A stretch of 64,000 nucleotides of DNA, from the NCBI RefSeq assembly GCF_037076525.1, contig NZ_AP029018.1, forward strand, positions 558,001 to 622,000, given 5' to 3'. Numbering within the stretch: the first letter of the stretch is position 1; each line of letters opens with the position of its first letter. Shown here piece by piece: positions 53,943 to 63,968 of the stretch. Below the pieces are notes generated by a model, which saw only the letters and a list, made by a program, of their open reading frames with translations, was not told the origin of the DNA and did not search any database. This DNA is from Selenomonas sp. TAMA-11512. Its GTDB lineage: Bacteria > Bacillota > Negativicutes > Selenomonadales > Selenomonadaceae. A program made the translations under genes and the position numbers.

Positions 53943-53981
53943 ATAATATGGTCTTATTTGTCAATTATAGAGGTGAATACA

Positions 53982-55679
53982 TTGAAGAAAAACGGTGCGG
54001 AGATTGTCTTGGAGAGTCTGCGTCAAGAGGGTGTCAGCGTTGTCTTCGGATACCCCGGCGGCGCGGTGCTTGACCTCTATGATGCAATCTATAAGGAAAA
54101 GTTCCCGCATGTGCTCGTGCGCCACGAGCAGGGCGCAGCGCACGCGGCGGACGGATACGCCAGAGCGACGGGAAAGGTCGGCGTCTGTATCGCGACGTCG
54201 GGGCCGGGAGCCACGAACCTCGTCACCGGAATCGCGACGGCCAATATGGACTCGATTCCTCTCGTCTGTATCACGGGACAGGTGGGGACGCCTCTCATAG
54301 GCAAGGATTCGTTCCAAGAGGCGGACATGGTCGGCATTACGACGCCGATTACAAAGCACAATTACCTTGTTAAGGATGTCGAGGATCTGCCCCGTGTCTT
54401 GAAGGAGGCGTTCTTCATTGCGCGCACGGGACGTCCGGGCCCCGTTGTCATCGATATCGCGAAGACGGTCTTCACTCAGGTGCTGGAGTATACGTATCCG
54501 GATGCCGTGGAGCTCAAGGGATATACGGGGGAAAACCTCGTCAAAGGATCGGATGTCGAAGCGGCTGCAGAGGCGATTTCGGCGGCGAAGCGCCCGCTCT
54601 TCATCATCGGCGGCGGCGTGACGCTGGCGAATCAGGCGGAGGTCATGCGGCAGATCCTCGATGTAACGGGAATCCCCGTCACGACGACGCTGATGGGCAT
54701 CGGCTGCGTGCCCGCGGGGCGTGAGGATTTCCTCGGCATGGCGGGCATGCACGGATCGTACGCGGCGAATATGGCGATCTCGGAGTGCGATCTCCTCATC
54801 GCCGTCGGCATGCGCTTTGACGACCGTGTGACGAGCCGTACGGATGCCTTTGCGCCGCGCGCGAAGATCGTACACTTCGAGATCGATCCGGCGGAGCTCG
54901 GCAAGAATATCCCTGTCGACATTCCCGTCTTGGGGGATATCCGCTGGTCGCTGCCGCTCTTTTTAGAAAAGCTCCGAGCGAGTGACAGAGACTATCGCGC
55001 ACGCTTTGCCGCGTGGAATATCTACACGCGTGAAATGATCAATGAGCATCCGCTCGCGTATCAGGAGCGTGAAGGGCTCATCATGCCGCAGGCGATCGTC
55101 GAGGCGGTCGGCGCGTGCATGGATGACGATACCGTCATCGTCACGGATGTCGGACAGCACCAGATGTGGGCGGCGCAGTTCTATCCCGCGGTCCGGCCGC
55201 GTCACTTCCTGACGTCGGGCGGTCTTGGAACGATGGGCTACGGCCTTCCGGCAGCCGTCGGGGCCAAGGTCGGAGAGCCGGCGAAGAAGGTCGTCCTGAT
55301 CACGGGGGACGGCAGCTTTATGATGAACTGCCAGGAGCTTGCCACGGTTGCGGACAACGACATCGATATCAAGATCGTCATCGTGCACAACCGCGTGCTC
55401 GGCATGGTTGCACAGTGGCAGAAGCTCTTCTATGAGAGACACTTCTCGTATACGCTGCTCTCCACGCGCACGGATTTCGTCGCGCTCGCAAAGGCGATGG
55501 GCGTCGATGCGCTGAAAATCGACAACGCCGATACGTGGAAGGCGGAGCTTAAGGAGGCGCTGGCAGCCGACGGGGCCCGTCTCATCGATATCTGGACGCC
55601 GTCCAATGTCGATGTCGTTCCCATGGTGCCGGGCGGCAAGCGTCTCGATGAGATGGTTCTGGAGGAGGTCAAGGACTGA
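53982..55679 (+). CDS. ilvB: Acetolactate synthase large subunit
   Basis: 565 residues from TTG 53982 (AGAGGTG upstream; product begins MKKNGAEIVLESL). First shared step of branched-chain amino acid synthesis, using TPP, FAD and Mg. Seen: catalytic Glu in VRHEQGAAHAADGYAR, GPGATNLVTGIATA, the FAD region GRPGPVVIDIAKT, and the TPP/Mg motif GDGSFMMNCQELATV with HNRVLGMV. The stop overlaps the ilvN start (TGATG). Confidence 0.95.
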   Translation: MKKNGAEIVLESLRQEGVSVVFGYPGGAVLDLYDAIYKEKFPHVLVRHEQGAAHAADGYARATGKVGVCIATSGPGATNLVTGIATANMDSIPLVCITGQVGTPLIGKDSFQEADMVGITTPITKHNYLVKDVEDLPRVLKEAFFIARTGRPGPVVIDIAKTVFTQVLEYTYPDAVELKGYTGENLVKGSDVEAAAEAISAAKRPLFIIGGGVTLANQAEVMRQILDVTGIPVTTTLMGIGCVPAGREDFLGMAGMHGSYAANMAISECDLLIAVGMRFDDRVTSRTDAFAPRAKIVHFEIDPAELGKNIPVDIPVLGDIRWSLPLFLEKLRASDRDYRARFAAWNIYTREMINEHPLAYQEREGLIMPQAIVEAVGACMDDDTVIVTDVGQHQMWAAQFYPAVRPRHFLTSGGLGTMGYGLPAAVGAKVGEPAKKVVLITGDGSFMMNCQELATVADNDIDIKIVIVHNRVLGMVAQWQKLFYERHFSYTLLSTRTDFVALAKAMGVDALKIDNADTWKAELKEALAADGARLIDIWTPSNVDVVPMVPGGKRLDEMVLEEVKD

Positions 55680-56179
55680 TGCAAAAGTTTTTATTAGCGC
55701 TTCTCGTCGACAATAAGCCCGGCATCCTGACGCACGTCGCAGGGCTCATCAGCCGCCGCGCCTTCAACATCGAGAGCATTTCCGCGGGCTATACGGAAGA
55801 GCCCGAGGTCACGCGCATCAACATTGTCGCTTCCGTGGAGAGTGAATGGGAATTGCAGCAGGTGCTGACGCAGATCGGCAAGCTCATCGATGTCATCCGG
55901 ATTGTCAATCTCTCGGAGATCCCCTCCATTAAGCGTGAGCTCGTGCTGATCAAGGTGCGCGCGGACCGCCGGTCGCGGCACGACCTCATCGATATCGTCG
56001 AGGTTTTCCGCGCGAAGATTGTCGATATGGGCACTGAGAACATCGTCATCGAGCTGACGGGCGAGGAGAAGAAGATCGACGCCTTTATCGAGGTGCTGAC
56101 GGAATACGAGATCATAGAGATTGCCAGAACGGGCGCCATTGCGCTTTCGCGCGGCCCTGTCCCGGTAAAGGAAATGTAA
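55679..56179 (+). CDS. ilvN: Acetolactate synthase small (regulatory) subunit
   Basis: 166 residues: N-terminal ACT domain (LLALLVDNKPGILTHVAGL, RRAFNIESISAG) that binds the feedback inhibitor valine, then the C-terminal subunit-activating domain (ELVLIKVRAD, FRAKIVDMG, EIARTGAIALSRG). It overlaps ilvB by one base, as expected for a two-subunit enzyme. Confidence 0.95.
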   Translation: MQKFLLALLVDNKPGILTHVAGLISRRAFNIESISAGYTEEPEVTRINIVASVESEWELQQVLTQIGKLIDVIRIVNLSEIPSIKRELVLIKVRADRRSRHDLIDIVEVFRAKIVDMGTENIVIELTGEEKKIDAFIEVLTEYEIIEIARTGAIALSRGPVPVKEM

Positions 56180-56230
56180 GGCGGAGGCGGCGCTTTCGGG
56201 AAATGTGTCTTAAAAGAGGAGGCCTGTCGC

Positions 56231-57652
56231 ATGGCTTACGATCCGAAAAGCCCTCATGCGGAGAACTTCATAGATGATGCGGAGATACGGGCGACGCTTG
56301 CCTATGCGGACGCGCATAAGAGCGATCGGGAGCTGATCGCGGGACTGATTGCGCGTGCAGAGGACTGTAAGGGGCTGACCCATCGGGAAGCGGCCGTGCT
56401 TCTCGCTTCGGATCAGGAGGATCTGAATGAGAAGATGTACGAGCTTGCCAAAAGGATAAAGGAAGAGATCTACGGCAAGCGCATCGTCCTCTTTGCGCCG
56501 CTCTACCTCTCCAACTACTGCGTCAATTCGTGCGTCTACTGTCCCTATCACAGAGAGAACGCGCACATCCGCCGCAAGAAGCTCACGCAGGATGAAATCC
56601 GCCGCGAGGTCATCGCCCTCCAGGATATGGGACACAAGCGTCTGGCTCTCGAGACGGGCGAAGACCCGGCGATGAATCCCATCGACTATGTCCTTGAGAG
56701 CATTCGGACGATCTACTCGATTCACCATAAGAACGGCGCGATCCGGCGTGTCAACGTCAACATCGCGGCGACGACCGTCGAGAACTATCGCCGCCTCAAA
56801 GAGGCCGGCATCGGTACGTACATTCTCTTCCAGGAGACGTATCACAAGCCCTCCTATGAAAAGCTGCACCCCAAGGGGCCGAAGCACGATTACGCGTATC
56901 ATACGGAGGCGATGGACCGCGCAATGGAAGGCGGCATTGACGATGTCGGCTGCGGCGTCCTCTTCGGACTCAATCTCTATCGCTATGATTTCGTCGGGCT
57001 GCTGATGCACGCGGAGCACCTCGAGGCTCGATTCGGTGTGGGGCCGCATACCATCAGCATGCCTCGCATCCGTCCGGCGGACGATATCGATCCGGCGCAG
57101 TTCTCCGACGCAGTTGACGACGCGACGTTCGCGAAAATCGTCGCCGTGCTGCGCATCGCCGTTCCCTATACGGGGATGATCATCTCGACGCGAGAGTCGA
57201 AGGCATCGCGTGAGGCCGTGCTCGACCTCGGCGTCTCGCAGATTTCAGGCGCGTCGTCGACGAGCGTCGGCGGCTACGAGAAGAAGGAGCGTCCCGAGGA
57301 CGATTCCTCACAGTTTGCCGTGGACGACGACCGCACGCTCGATGAAGTCGTCGAGTGGCTGCTGTCGATGGGCTATATGCCGAGCTTCTGCACGGCGTGC
57401 TATCGCGCGGGCAGGACGGGGGACCGCTTCATGTCGCTCGCGAAGACCGGAGAGATCAAGAACTGCTGTCTTCCGAACGCGCTGATGACGCTCAAGGAGT
57501 ATCTGGAGGACTACGCGGGCGAGAAGACGAAAAAAGAGGGCGAAGTGCTGATAGAGAAGGAGCTTGCCGCGATTCCGAATGAGCGAGTGCGGGAGACCGC
57601 GCGCCGGTACCTCTACGAGATGCAGTCGGGAAAACGGGATTTCAGATTTTAA
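56231..57652 (+). CDS. hydG: [FeFe] hydrogenase H-cluster maturase HydG
   Basis: 473-residue radical SAM tyrosine lyase that makes the CO and CN ligands of the H-cluster. AGAGGAGG precedes the ATG. Seen: radical-SAM cysteines CVNSCVYC near residue 96, the ETGEDP block, and the C-terminal second-cluster motif CTACYRAGRTG with a later NCC. Length matches HydG and exceeds ThiH. The partners hydE and hydF are not in this window, so the set is scattered. It follows ilvN by 51 bases. Confidence 0.93.
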   Translation: MAYDPKSPHAENFIDDAEIRATLAYADAHKSDRELIAGLIARAEDCKGLTHREAAVLLASDQEDLNEKMYELAKRIKEEIYGKRIVLFAPLYLSNYCVNSCVYCPYHRENAHIRRKKLTQDEIRREVIALQDMGHKRLALETGEDPAMNPIDYVLESIRTIYSIHHKNGAIRRVNVNIAATTVENYRRLKEAGIGTYILFQETYHKPSYEKLHPKGPKHDYAYHTEAMDRAMEGGIDDVGCGVLFGLNLYRYDFVGLLMHAEHLEARFGVGPHTISMPRIRPADDIDPAQFSDAVDDATFAKIVAVLRIAVPYTGMIISTRESKASREAVLDLGVSQISGASSTSVGGYEKKERPEDDSSQFAVDDDRTLDEVVEWLLSMGYMPSFCTACYRAGRTGDRFMSLAKTGEIKNCCLPNALMTLKEYLEDYAGEKTKKEGEVLIEKELAAIPNERVRETARRYLYEMQSGKRDFRF

Positions 57653-57750
57653 GGAATTGCTGCCGCAATCCGTCGAATACAGAGAGCTTTGCCGCAGTCG
57701 GCGGGAGAGGCGTGAATTCTTCGTAATACATACAGTTAAGGGGTTAAGAG

Positions 57751-59373
57751 ATGTCGATCAGGGAGACCATCACGAAAGCAGCGGAAAAGACCGGCAAGAA
57801 CGGTAAGATGCACAATCTCGCGCTGGGCGCCTTAGTCGCGCTGTTCTTTTTCCTTTTCTTCTTCCTGGGGGGATCTCTTAACGGCAGTATCGACGATGCC
57901 GCTTCGATCATCTGGAAGAGCAAGGTGGAGGGTGATCTGAAGCAGGCAAGCGTCATCATAGACGCCGCTTATCCGGGCGACTGGGCAAGCGCCGACGGCG
58001 TATTGTATAAGGGCGGACGTGTAGTCAACGACAATGATGTCCTCGTGGATCGCCTCAAAGAGCTTTCGGGCAGTGATGTAGCTCTCTTTGCGAAGGATAA
58101 GGCGATTGCCGTGACATACCCCGCCGGCACGATGCGCGCGACGGGCGAGACGCTTCCGAAGGACGTGCAGACACCGGTGCTGCAGGGCGGTTCGACGTAC
58201 CTCGGTGTTTCAAGCATCTTCGGCAAGGAGCGTCTGGGCGCGTATAAGCCGCTCTTCGATGCCGACGGGAAAGCCGTCGGTGTGCTCTTTATGGCGGTGG
58301 ACGAGACGGATTTCGCGCGTGCGATGGGGCAGCCGCATACGCGGCTCTATCTCTTTGGCGCGGTGCTGTTTCTTCTGGCTGTGACGGGAATCGCGCTGCT
58401 GTATCTGCCGCAGCGATTTGCCAAGCGGCAGGCGGCGGTGGATGCCGTCGCCAAGGTTGAAGCCGAGACAAACGGCGTGCTGAGTGACGCCGCCGCGGCG
58501 GAAATCGCGAAGCTGGAGGGGGCGCTCAAAGCGGCGCAGTCCGAGCGGGAAGAGTCGAAGGATATGATCGCGCGGCTGCAGGAAGAGCTTGCCGCGCTGC
58601 AGGAACGGGTAACGGCGGAGATCGAGGCGAAGGAGCAGACTCGGCGGGAAAAAGAATCCGCCGAGGCGCGGGATGACGAGCGGACCGAAATGTGCAGAAA
58701 GCGGCTCGCGTCGTTGGAGGAAGTGCTGCTGCGGGCGCCGAGCGAGCGGGAGTATGACGCGCGCGCGAATATCATAAGCGATGTGACGTCTGCCGTGCAG
58801 AGGACGGGGTCTCTTTTGAACAAAACGGCGTCCGAGCCGAAGACGGCACCGTCCGTGCCGCCGATTGACTTGACATCGGTCGAGACGGCACTTGCGGAAA
58901 ACCGAGCCGCCCGTGAAGAGAGCGATGGGGAAAGCATTCAAAAACAGATCGAGATCACCCTTGACCGAGCGCAGCAGATCCATATCCTTGCGTTCAATGC
59001 CGCCGTCGAGGCGGCAAAGGCAGGCGATGCGGGACGCTCCTTTGCCGTCGTTGCCGAGCGGATACGCCGACTCGCCGAAGAGGCGGGGGAAGCGACGACC
59101 TCGTGCAAGATGATATTGGATGCGTTCGAGCAGCAGGATGTGGACGCGGACGCGCTCCTGCAAGTGCTGAGACAGTATATAGATGTGAAGGTTTGGCTGG
59201 AAGCGGAGTGCAGACAGCTGTTCGAAGAGCGAAGAGAGCAGGCGGCGGCTGTCCGCAGCCTCACAACGGCGATTTCGAATCTGCTCGGCAAGGTGGAAAG
59301 CGGAGAAGAGCGAATCCTGCTGCAGGATATCGGTAAATTGGTGCAGACGTGGAAAAAGGAAGGCGGAGCGTGA
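57751..59373 (+). CDS. Methyl-accepting chemotaxis-like protein with Cache sensor
   Basis: 540 residues: first membrane helix about 22-44, a periplasmic single-Cache domain about 45-190 ([52 protein letters not shown]), second helix about 200-220, a long coiled coil, and a short signalling hairpin whose tip is [20 protein letters not shown] followed by [15 protein letters not shown]. The tip is the CheA/CheW-contacting motif. The cytoplasmic part is irregular, without a clear HAMP, and carries a variable 130-residue insert, so it may signal differently from standard chemoreceptors. One base overlaps the next gene. Confidence 0.82.
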   Translation: MSIRETITKAAEKTGKNGKMHNLALGALVALFFFLFFFLGGSLNGSIDDAASIIWKSKVEGDLKQASVIIDAAYPGDWASADGVLYKGGRVVNDNDVLVDRLKELSGSDVALFAKDKAIAVTYPAGTMRATGETLPKDVQTPVLQGGSTYLGVSSIFGKERLGAYKPLFDADGKAVGVLFMAVDETDFARAMGQPHTRLYLFGAVLFLLAVTGIALLYLPQRFAKRQAAVDAVAKVEAETNGVLSDAAAAEIAKLEGALKAAQSEREESKDMIARLQEELAALQERVTAEIEAKEQTRREKESAEARDDERTEMCRKRLASLEEVLLRAPSEREYDARANIISDVTSAVQRTGSLLNKTASEPKTAPSVPPIDLTSVETALAENRAAREESDGESIQKQIEITLDRAQQIHILAFNAAVEAAKAGDAGRSFAVVAERIRRLAEEAGEATTSCKMILDAFEQQDVDADALLQVLRQYIDVKVWLEAECRQLFEERREQAAAVRSLTTAISNLLGKVESGEERILLQDIGKLVQTWKKEGGA

Positions 59374-59876
59374 TGGTCATTTCATGGGATGAATACTTCA
59401 TGGGGGTTGCACTCTTCTCCATGTATCGGAGCAAGGACCCCAGCACGCAGGTGGGGGCGTGCATCGTCAATGAGGATAAGCACATTGTCGGCGTCGGCTA
59501 CAACGGCATGCCGAACGGCTGCTCCGACCAGGCGTTTCCGTGGAGCCGTGAGGGCAACTTCGGAAGCAATAAGTACGCGTACGTCGTCCACGCGGAGCTC
59601 AATGCGATTCTGAACGCGAGCACGTCCTTAAAGGGAAGCCGCATCTACGTCTCGCTGTTTCCCTGCAACGAGTGCTGCAAGGCGATCATCCAAAGCGGCA
59701 TCCGGGAGGTCGTCTATCTCTCCGATAAGTACAAGGACACGGATGCGACGATTGCCTCCAAGCGCATGCTGGATGCGGCGGGTGTCACGTATCGGCGCCT
59801 TGAAACGCAGCTGAAAGAAGTCCCTGTGAACTTTGTCGCCCCGGAGATGGGCGCGGGCGACGAACAGACAGAATAG
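59373..59876 (+). CDS. dCMP/cytidine deaminase family protein
   Basis: 167 residues from ATG 59373, overlapping the preceding stop (TGATG). Zinc site HAELNAI with PCNECCKAI, plus VGVGYNGMPNGCSDQ and SKDPSTQVGACIV, which are typical of dCMP deaminases (ComEB/DctD-like). It makes dUMP for thymidylate synthesis. Length fits dCMP deaminase; allosteric control was not assessed. Confidence 0.9.
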   Translation: MVISWDEYFMGVALFSMYRSKDPSTQVGACIVNEDKHIVGVGYNGMPNGCSDQAFPWSREGNFGSNKYAYVVHAELNAILNASTSLKGSRIYVSLFPCNECCKAIIQSGIREVVYLSDKYKDTDATIASKRMLDAAGVTYRRLETQLKEVPVNFVAPEMGAGDEQTE

Positions 59877-59926
59877 AGGCGTCATAACGAGTCAAAAGAT
59901 GATCTTTTAAGCCTCCCGCCTCCCGG

Positions 59927-59946
59927 AAACACTTCGGGAAGTGTTT
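59927..59946 (+). terminator. Small hairpin after the deaminase gene
   Basis: AAACACTT-CGGG-AAGTGTTT, an 8-bp stem with a tetraloop. TATAAT at 59976-59981 downstream is a likely -10 box for the yaaR operon, though its -35 is poor. Confidence 0.5.
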
Positions 59947-60040
59947 GACCTATGGCAAAACTTGAACAGTTGCGTTATAATATCTTGAAGAATACCCGTG
60001 ACCGAGAACATCGGCCGCGATGTGAAGAGGAAAGATTACC

Positions 60041-60502
60041 ATGCCAGTAAAAATAGATTCATCTATCGGCTCCCGCGCCTCCGCCATCCCGATATCCTCG
60101 CGGGATACCGCTGTCCGCGGCGTCTCTGCGCCGGACACGGACTTTCAGACGGAGCTCAATGACCAGCGTGAGGGATACACAACGGAGCAGCTGGATCAGC
60201 TCTTGAAAGAGATTGACGAGCAGGGGGCTCGTCTCTCGAAGACGCCGACCTACGACGAGCTCAAAAACTATCGGGACCTTGTAAAGACCTTTGTCAACGA
60301 AGCCGTCGGCAAGATGTACGCGCTCCATGTGCAGGCGGGCTGGGATCGCATGGGCCGCCAAAAAGTCTATACGACGGTCCGCAAGATCGACAAGAAACTC
60401 GAGGAGATGGCGGAGAAGATACGTCTCGGGCAGCAGGACCAGCTGGATGTGATTGCGAGCCACGATGCCATCCGCGGTATGCTCGTCGACCTGTATATGT
60501 GA
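60041..60502 (+). CDS. yaaR: YaaR family protein (DUF327)
   Basis: 153 residues, helical, cytoplasmic, no signal. NYRDLVKTFVNEAVGKMYAL and VYTTVRKIDKKLEEMAEKI match the DUF327/YaaR family, found next to holB in many Firmicutes. Biochemical role unknown. GAAGAGGAAAG precedes the ATG. The stop overlaps the holB start (TGATG). Confidence 0.85.
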   Translation: MPVKIDSSIGSRASAIPISSRDTAVRGVSAPDTDFQTELNDQREGYTTEQLDQLLKEIDEQGARLSKTPTYDELKNYRDLVKTFVNEAVGKMYALHVQAGWDRMGRQKVYTTVRKIDKKLEEMAEKIRLGQQDQLDVIASHDAIRGMLVDLYM

Positions 60503-61494
60503 TGTGGGAATCCGTCATAGGTCACGCGGCGGTCAAGGAAGCACTGCGTGAGAGACTGCGCGCGCATCGTCTGCCGCATGCCCTGCTGCTTTGCGGTGTC
60601 CGCGGCATAGGGAAGAGCAGGCTGGCGCATGTGCTCGCGCGCACGCTCCTCTGCGAGAAGCAGGGGGATGTGCCCTGCGGGACCTGCGCCTCCTGCCGGG
60701 CGGTGGAGGCAGGGACACATCCGGATTTCCTCTGCCTTGAACCGACATCAAAGGGCAAGGGAAGCGCGATGATCCGCATGGAGGAAATGCACGGCCTGCT
60801 GACGGCGCTTTCGCGCAAGCCGATTCTGTCAAAGCAATTTGTCGCCGTCATCGACGACGCCGAGCGCATGAACGAAACGGCGGCGAATCGCCTCCTGAAG
60901 ACGCTCGAAGAGCCGCAGGGCCGCGTCACGTTTATTCTGATAACGGAGAGCCGCACAAGTCTCCTGCCGACCATTGTCTCCCGCGTGATGCCCGTCCGCT
61001 TCGGGATGCTCAGCCGGGAGGAGACCGTAGAGGTGCTGAAGCAAGCCGGTCTGTCGGAGACAAGAGCCATGGAGCTCGCGCCGCTTGCCTTCGGCAGTCC
61101 CGGCAGGGCGCTCGCCTTTCATGAAGGGTACGGAGAGAAGGGGCGCGCGCTTGGCGACGCGATACTCAAAGTCCTTTCCGAGATAAAGGACAGCGATATA
61201 TGGCGTCTCGGCGACGAGGCGCATGCGCTCAGCAGGGAGGACGCCGGAGAGAGTCTGCGCGTGCTGTCCCTCTATCTGCGCGACCTGCTCGTGCTGACGA
61301 TGGACGGAGAGGCCGGCCTGTACTTCATGGAGAAGCGGGACGCGTATCTGACGTTTCTGTCTGCGGGCGGTTTGACGGCGGAGCGCATAGAAGCATGCAT
61401 GACGCTTGTGTTGGAAGCGATGCGCCGCCAATCATCGAACGCGGCGACGCGATTATTATTTGAAAATTTGCTGTTAAACATGCAAAAGATATAG
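60502..61494 (+). CDS. holB: DNA polymerase III delta' subunit
   Basis: 330 residues from ATG 60502 (GTG 60499 also possible). Clamp-loader AAA+ protein: GVRGIGKSRLAHVLA (P-loop), the zinc site CEKQGDVPCGTCASC, VIDDAERMNETAANRLLKTL (Walker B/sensor region) and the TIVSRV sensor motif. It loads the beta clamp with DnaX and HolA. Operon order yaaR-holB-yaaT is the Firmicute standard. Confidence 0.93.
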   Translation: MWESVIGHAAVKEALRERLRAHRLPHALLLCGVRGIGKSRLAHVLARTLLCEKQGDVPCGTCASCRAVEAGTHPDFLCLEPTSKGKGSAMIRMEEMHGLLTALSRKPILSKQFVAVIDDAERMNETAANRLLKTLEEPQGRVTFILITESRTSLLPTIVSRVMPVRFGMLSREETVEVLKQAGLSETRAMELAPLAFGSPGRALAFHEGYGEKGRALGDAILKVLSEIKDSDIWRLGDEAHALSREDAGESLRVLSLYLRDLLVLTMDGEAGLYFMEKRDAYLTFLSAGGLTAERIEACMTLVLEAMRRQSSNAATRLLFENLLLNMQKI

Positions 61495-61507
61495 ATGAGG
61501 AGTAAGT

Positions 61508-62335
61508 ATGGCAGTAATAGTAGGTGTCCGCTTTAAAAAAGCCGGTAAGATATATCACTTCAGCCCGGGAAAAATAGATCTCCGCGAGGGGGATGCCGTC
61601 ATCGTTGAGACAGCACGGGGCTTGGAGTACGGAGAAGTGACCGTCGCGTCCAGAGAAGTCGATGACAAAGATATCGTGCAGCCCTTGCGGGACATCCTCC
61701 GCAAGGCAACTGCCGCCGATATTCAGAGGGTGGAGGATAACAAAAAACGCCAGAAGGAAGCGTTTGCCACCTGCGAGCGGAAAATAGAGGAGCACCATCT
61801 GCCAATGAAGCTCGTCGATGTGGAATACACATTTGATGTCAATAAGATCGTGTTCTACTTCACGGCGGACGGGCGCATCGATTTTCGTGAGCTCGTCAAG
61901 GATCTTGCCTCCGTGTTCCGCACGCGCATCGAACTTCGGCAGATCGGTGTCCGAGATGAGGCAAAGCTCATGGGCGGCATCGGATGCTGCGGCCGTCCGC
62001 TATGCTGCAGCACATTCCTCGGTGACTTCGCGCCCGTCTCCATCCGCATGGCAAAGGAGCAGAACCTCTCTCTCAATCCGACGAAGATTTCGGGCATCTG
62101 CGGCAGGCTGATGTGCTGCCTCAAGTATGAGAGCGAATGCTACCGCAAGTGCAGCCGCAGCCAGCGTGTGCGTCCGCCCAAAAAAGGAAGTATGGCGGCA
62201 ACCGCCGAGGGCGACGGCAAGATCATCTTCGTGGATCGCGAGAAGCGTACCGCGACGGTGCGCCTTCAAAGCGGCAAAAATATTACCGCGAACTGGCAGG
62301 ATATCATAGAGCGGGATGAGGACGATGAGACATGA
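61508..62335 (+). CDS. yaaT: PSP1-domain protein YaaT/RicT
   Basis: 275 residues: PSP1 C-terminal domain with the cysteine blocks GGIGCCGRPLCCSTFLGDF and SGICGRLMCCLKYE. In B. subtilis YaaT (RicT) with RicA and RicF binds Fe-S clusters and stimulates RNase Y and the phosphorelay. AGATGAGGAG lies upstream. It ends overlapping the methyltransferase gene by 4 bases. Confidence 0.93.
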   Translation: MAVIVGVRFKKAGKIYHFSPGKIDLREGDAVIVETARGLEYGEVTVASREVDDKDIVQPLRDILRKATAADIQRVEDNKKRQKEAFATCERKIEEHHLPMKLVDVEYTFDVNKIVFYFTADGRIDFRELVKDLASVFRTRIELRQIGVRDEAKLMGGIGCCGRPLCCSTFLGDFAPVSIRMAKEQNLSLNPTKISGICGRLMCCLKYESECYRKCSRSQRVRPPKKGSMAATAEGDGKIIFVDREKRTATVRLQSGKNITANWQDIIERDEDDET

Positions 62336-63117
62336 AGGGATCCATGGATTCCCGCATCCGGCAGGATCGATTCACGGAGGCGCGAAGAGCCGGTGAACGC
62401 ATCGATGATTTACAGCATAAGGGCCGCTTCCTTCTCCAAAAAGAAGCGGCCTTTTGCTTTTCTCTCGATGCTGTCCTCCTGGCGCATTTTGCCGATTTGA
62501 AGAAGGGGGAGCAAATCCTCGACCTCGGCACGGGGACAGGCGTATTGCCGATTCTTCTAGCCGACGCCGAGAGACGTCTTCACTTTGCAGCGATAGAGCG
62601 GCAGACGGAGATGGCGGAGCTTGCCGCGAGAAATGTGGAGCTCAACGCTCTGATAGGGGAGATCCGTGTCATCGAGGGGGATTATCGGGAGATGAATCGT
62701 CATTGCGCTCGGGAGAGCTTTGACGTTGTGCTGTCAAATCCGCCGTTCTTCGCCGTCGGCGACGGGCGCGAGTCGCCTGTGGAGTCGATTGCGCATGCCC
62801 GTCATGAGCATACGGCGACGCTGACGGATACGCTCGAGGCGGCTCGATACGCATTGAAGTTCGGGGGACGCCTCTACATGATCCATCGAGCGTCTCGGCT
62901 GGAGGAGATCGCGGGCTGCCTTTCGGAGAAGAAATTCGCCTTGAAGCGGCTGCGCTGCATCCACCCGTTTGCGGACCGAGAGGCGGACCTCATCCTGATC
63001 GAGGCGAGAAAGGGCGGCAAGGCGGGAGTGCGCATCGATCCTCCCTTTGTCGTGCGGGAAGCGGGCGGAGACTACAGCACGGAGCTGAAAGACTACTATC
63101 GGGAGGAGACTGTGTGA
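62332..63117 (+). CDS. tRNA1(Val) (adenine-N6) methyltransferase-like protein (YabB/TrmN6 family)
   Basis: 261 residues. SAM-binding motif I ILDLGTGTGVLPILLA and the N6-adenine/amino methylase motif SNPPFF are clear. The N-terminal FCFSLDAVLLAHFADLKKG is the usual TrmN6/YabB opening. The position between yaaT and rsmI is the conserved location of yabB. Expected to methylate adenine 37 of tRNA-Val, by homology only. Confidence 0.9.
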   Translation: MKGSMDSRIRQDRFTEARRAGERIDDLQHKGRFLLQKEAAFCFSLDAVLLAHFADLKKGEQILDLGTGTGVLPILLADAERRLHFAAIERQTEMAELAARNVELNALIGEIRVIEGDYREMNRHCARESFDVVLSNPPFFAVGDGRESPVESIAHARHEHTATLTDTLEAARYALKFGGRLYMIHRASRLEEIAGCLSEKKFALKRLRCIHPFADREADLILIEARKGGKAGVRIDPPFVVREAGGDYSTELKDYYREETV

Positions 63118-63968
63118 TGTGTGAAAAAGGGACGCTGTATCTCGTGCCGACACCGATCGGCAATCTCGCCGACATGACGTACCGAGCTGTCGAAGTCTTG
63201 TCAGGCGTTGACCTGATCGCGGCGGAGGATACGAGACACACGAGGAAGCTCCTCAGCCATTACGACATCCACACGCCGATGATCAGCTATCACGAGCACA
63301 ACAAGGAGCAGGCGGGCGGGGAGATCTTGGAGAAGCTTCTCGCGGGGCAGTCCGTTGCCTGCGTTTCGGATGCCGGTATGCCGGGGATTGCGGATCCCGG
63401 AGAACAGATCGCGGCGATGGCAATCGAGGCGGATATCCCCGTTGTTCCCCTGCCGGGAGCCAATGCCGGACTTACGGCGCTCATCGCGTCGGGGCTTGAC
63501 GCCTCGCGCTTTCGATTCGTCGGATTTCTGCCCAGGACAAAGGAGCGGGCTCGGGAGGTGCTCCAAGCAGTTTTGCGAGGCTCCGAGACGATGATCTTCT
63601 ACGAGGCGCCGCATCGTCTGAAGAAGACACTGAGCCATATCAAAGAGGTGATGGGCGGCGGCCGGCACGCTGTACTCGCGCGGGAGCTCACGAAGCGGTA
63701 CGAAGAGTTCCGGCGCGGCACACTCGAAGAGCTCCTCCGAGGAATCGAAGAGAAAGAGCCGCGAGGAGAGTACGTCATCCTCGTCGAGGGGGGCGAGGGA
63801 GCGCAGGACGATCCGTCCGCGGCACCCGTCGATGCAGATCCCGCCGCCATGGTCGAGCGGCTTGCGGCAGACGGTATGGATAAGAAGAGCGCCATGAAGG
63901 AAGCCGCGCGAGCCTTCCGCATATCGAGGCGCGACGTCTATCGGCTCTGCTTGGAGAAAGAAGCGTAG
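63117..63968 (+). CDS. rsmI: 16S rRNA (cytidine-1402-2'-O) methyltransferase RsmI
   Basis: 283 residues from ATG 63117 (overlapping the preceding TGA; GTG 63114 also possible). The family opening LYLVPTPIGNLADMTYRAVE, then AAEDTRHTRKLL, VSDAGMPGIADPG, PLPGANAGLTALIASGL and FYEAPHRL are all RsmI blocks of the tetrapyrrole-methylase fold. It 2'-O-methylates C1402 in the ribosomal P site. It ends 32 bases before the window edge and is complete. Confidence 0.95.
   Translation: MCEKGTLYLVPTPIGNLADMTYRAVEVLSGVDLIAAEDTRHTRKLLSHYDIHTPMISYHEHNKEQAGGEILEKLLAGQSVACVSDAGMPGIADPGEQIAAMAIEADIPVVPLPGANAGLTALIASGLDASRFRFVGFLPRTKERAREVLQAVLRGSETMIFYEAPHRLKKTLSHIKEVMGGGRHAVLARELTKRYEEFRRGTLEELLRGIEEKEPRGEYVILVEGGEGAQDDPSAAPVDADPAAMVERLAADGMDKKSAMKEAARAFRISRRDVYRLCLEKEA

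Noticed and set aside
53816-53981. T-box or leader-peptide attenuator before ilvB
   Set aside because: The leader after the likely transcription start is about 35 bases and no T-box sequence or branched-chain codon run is visible.
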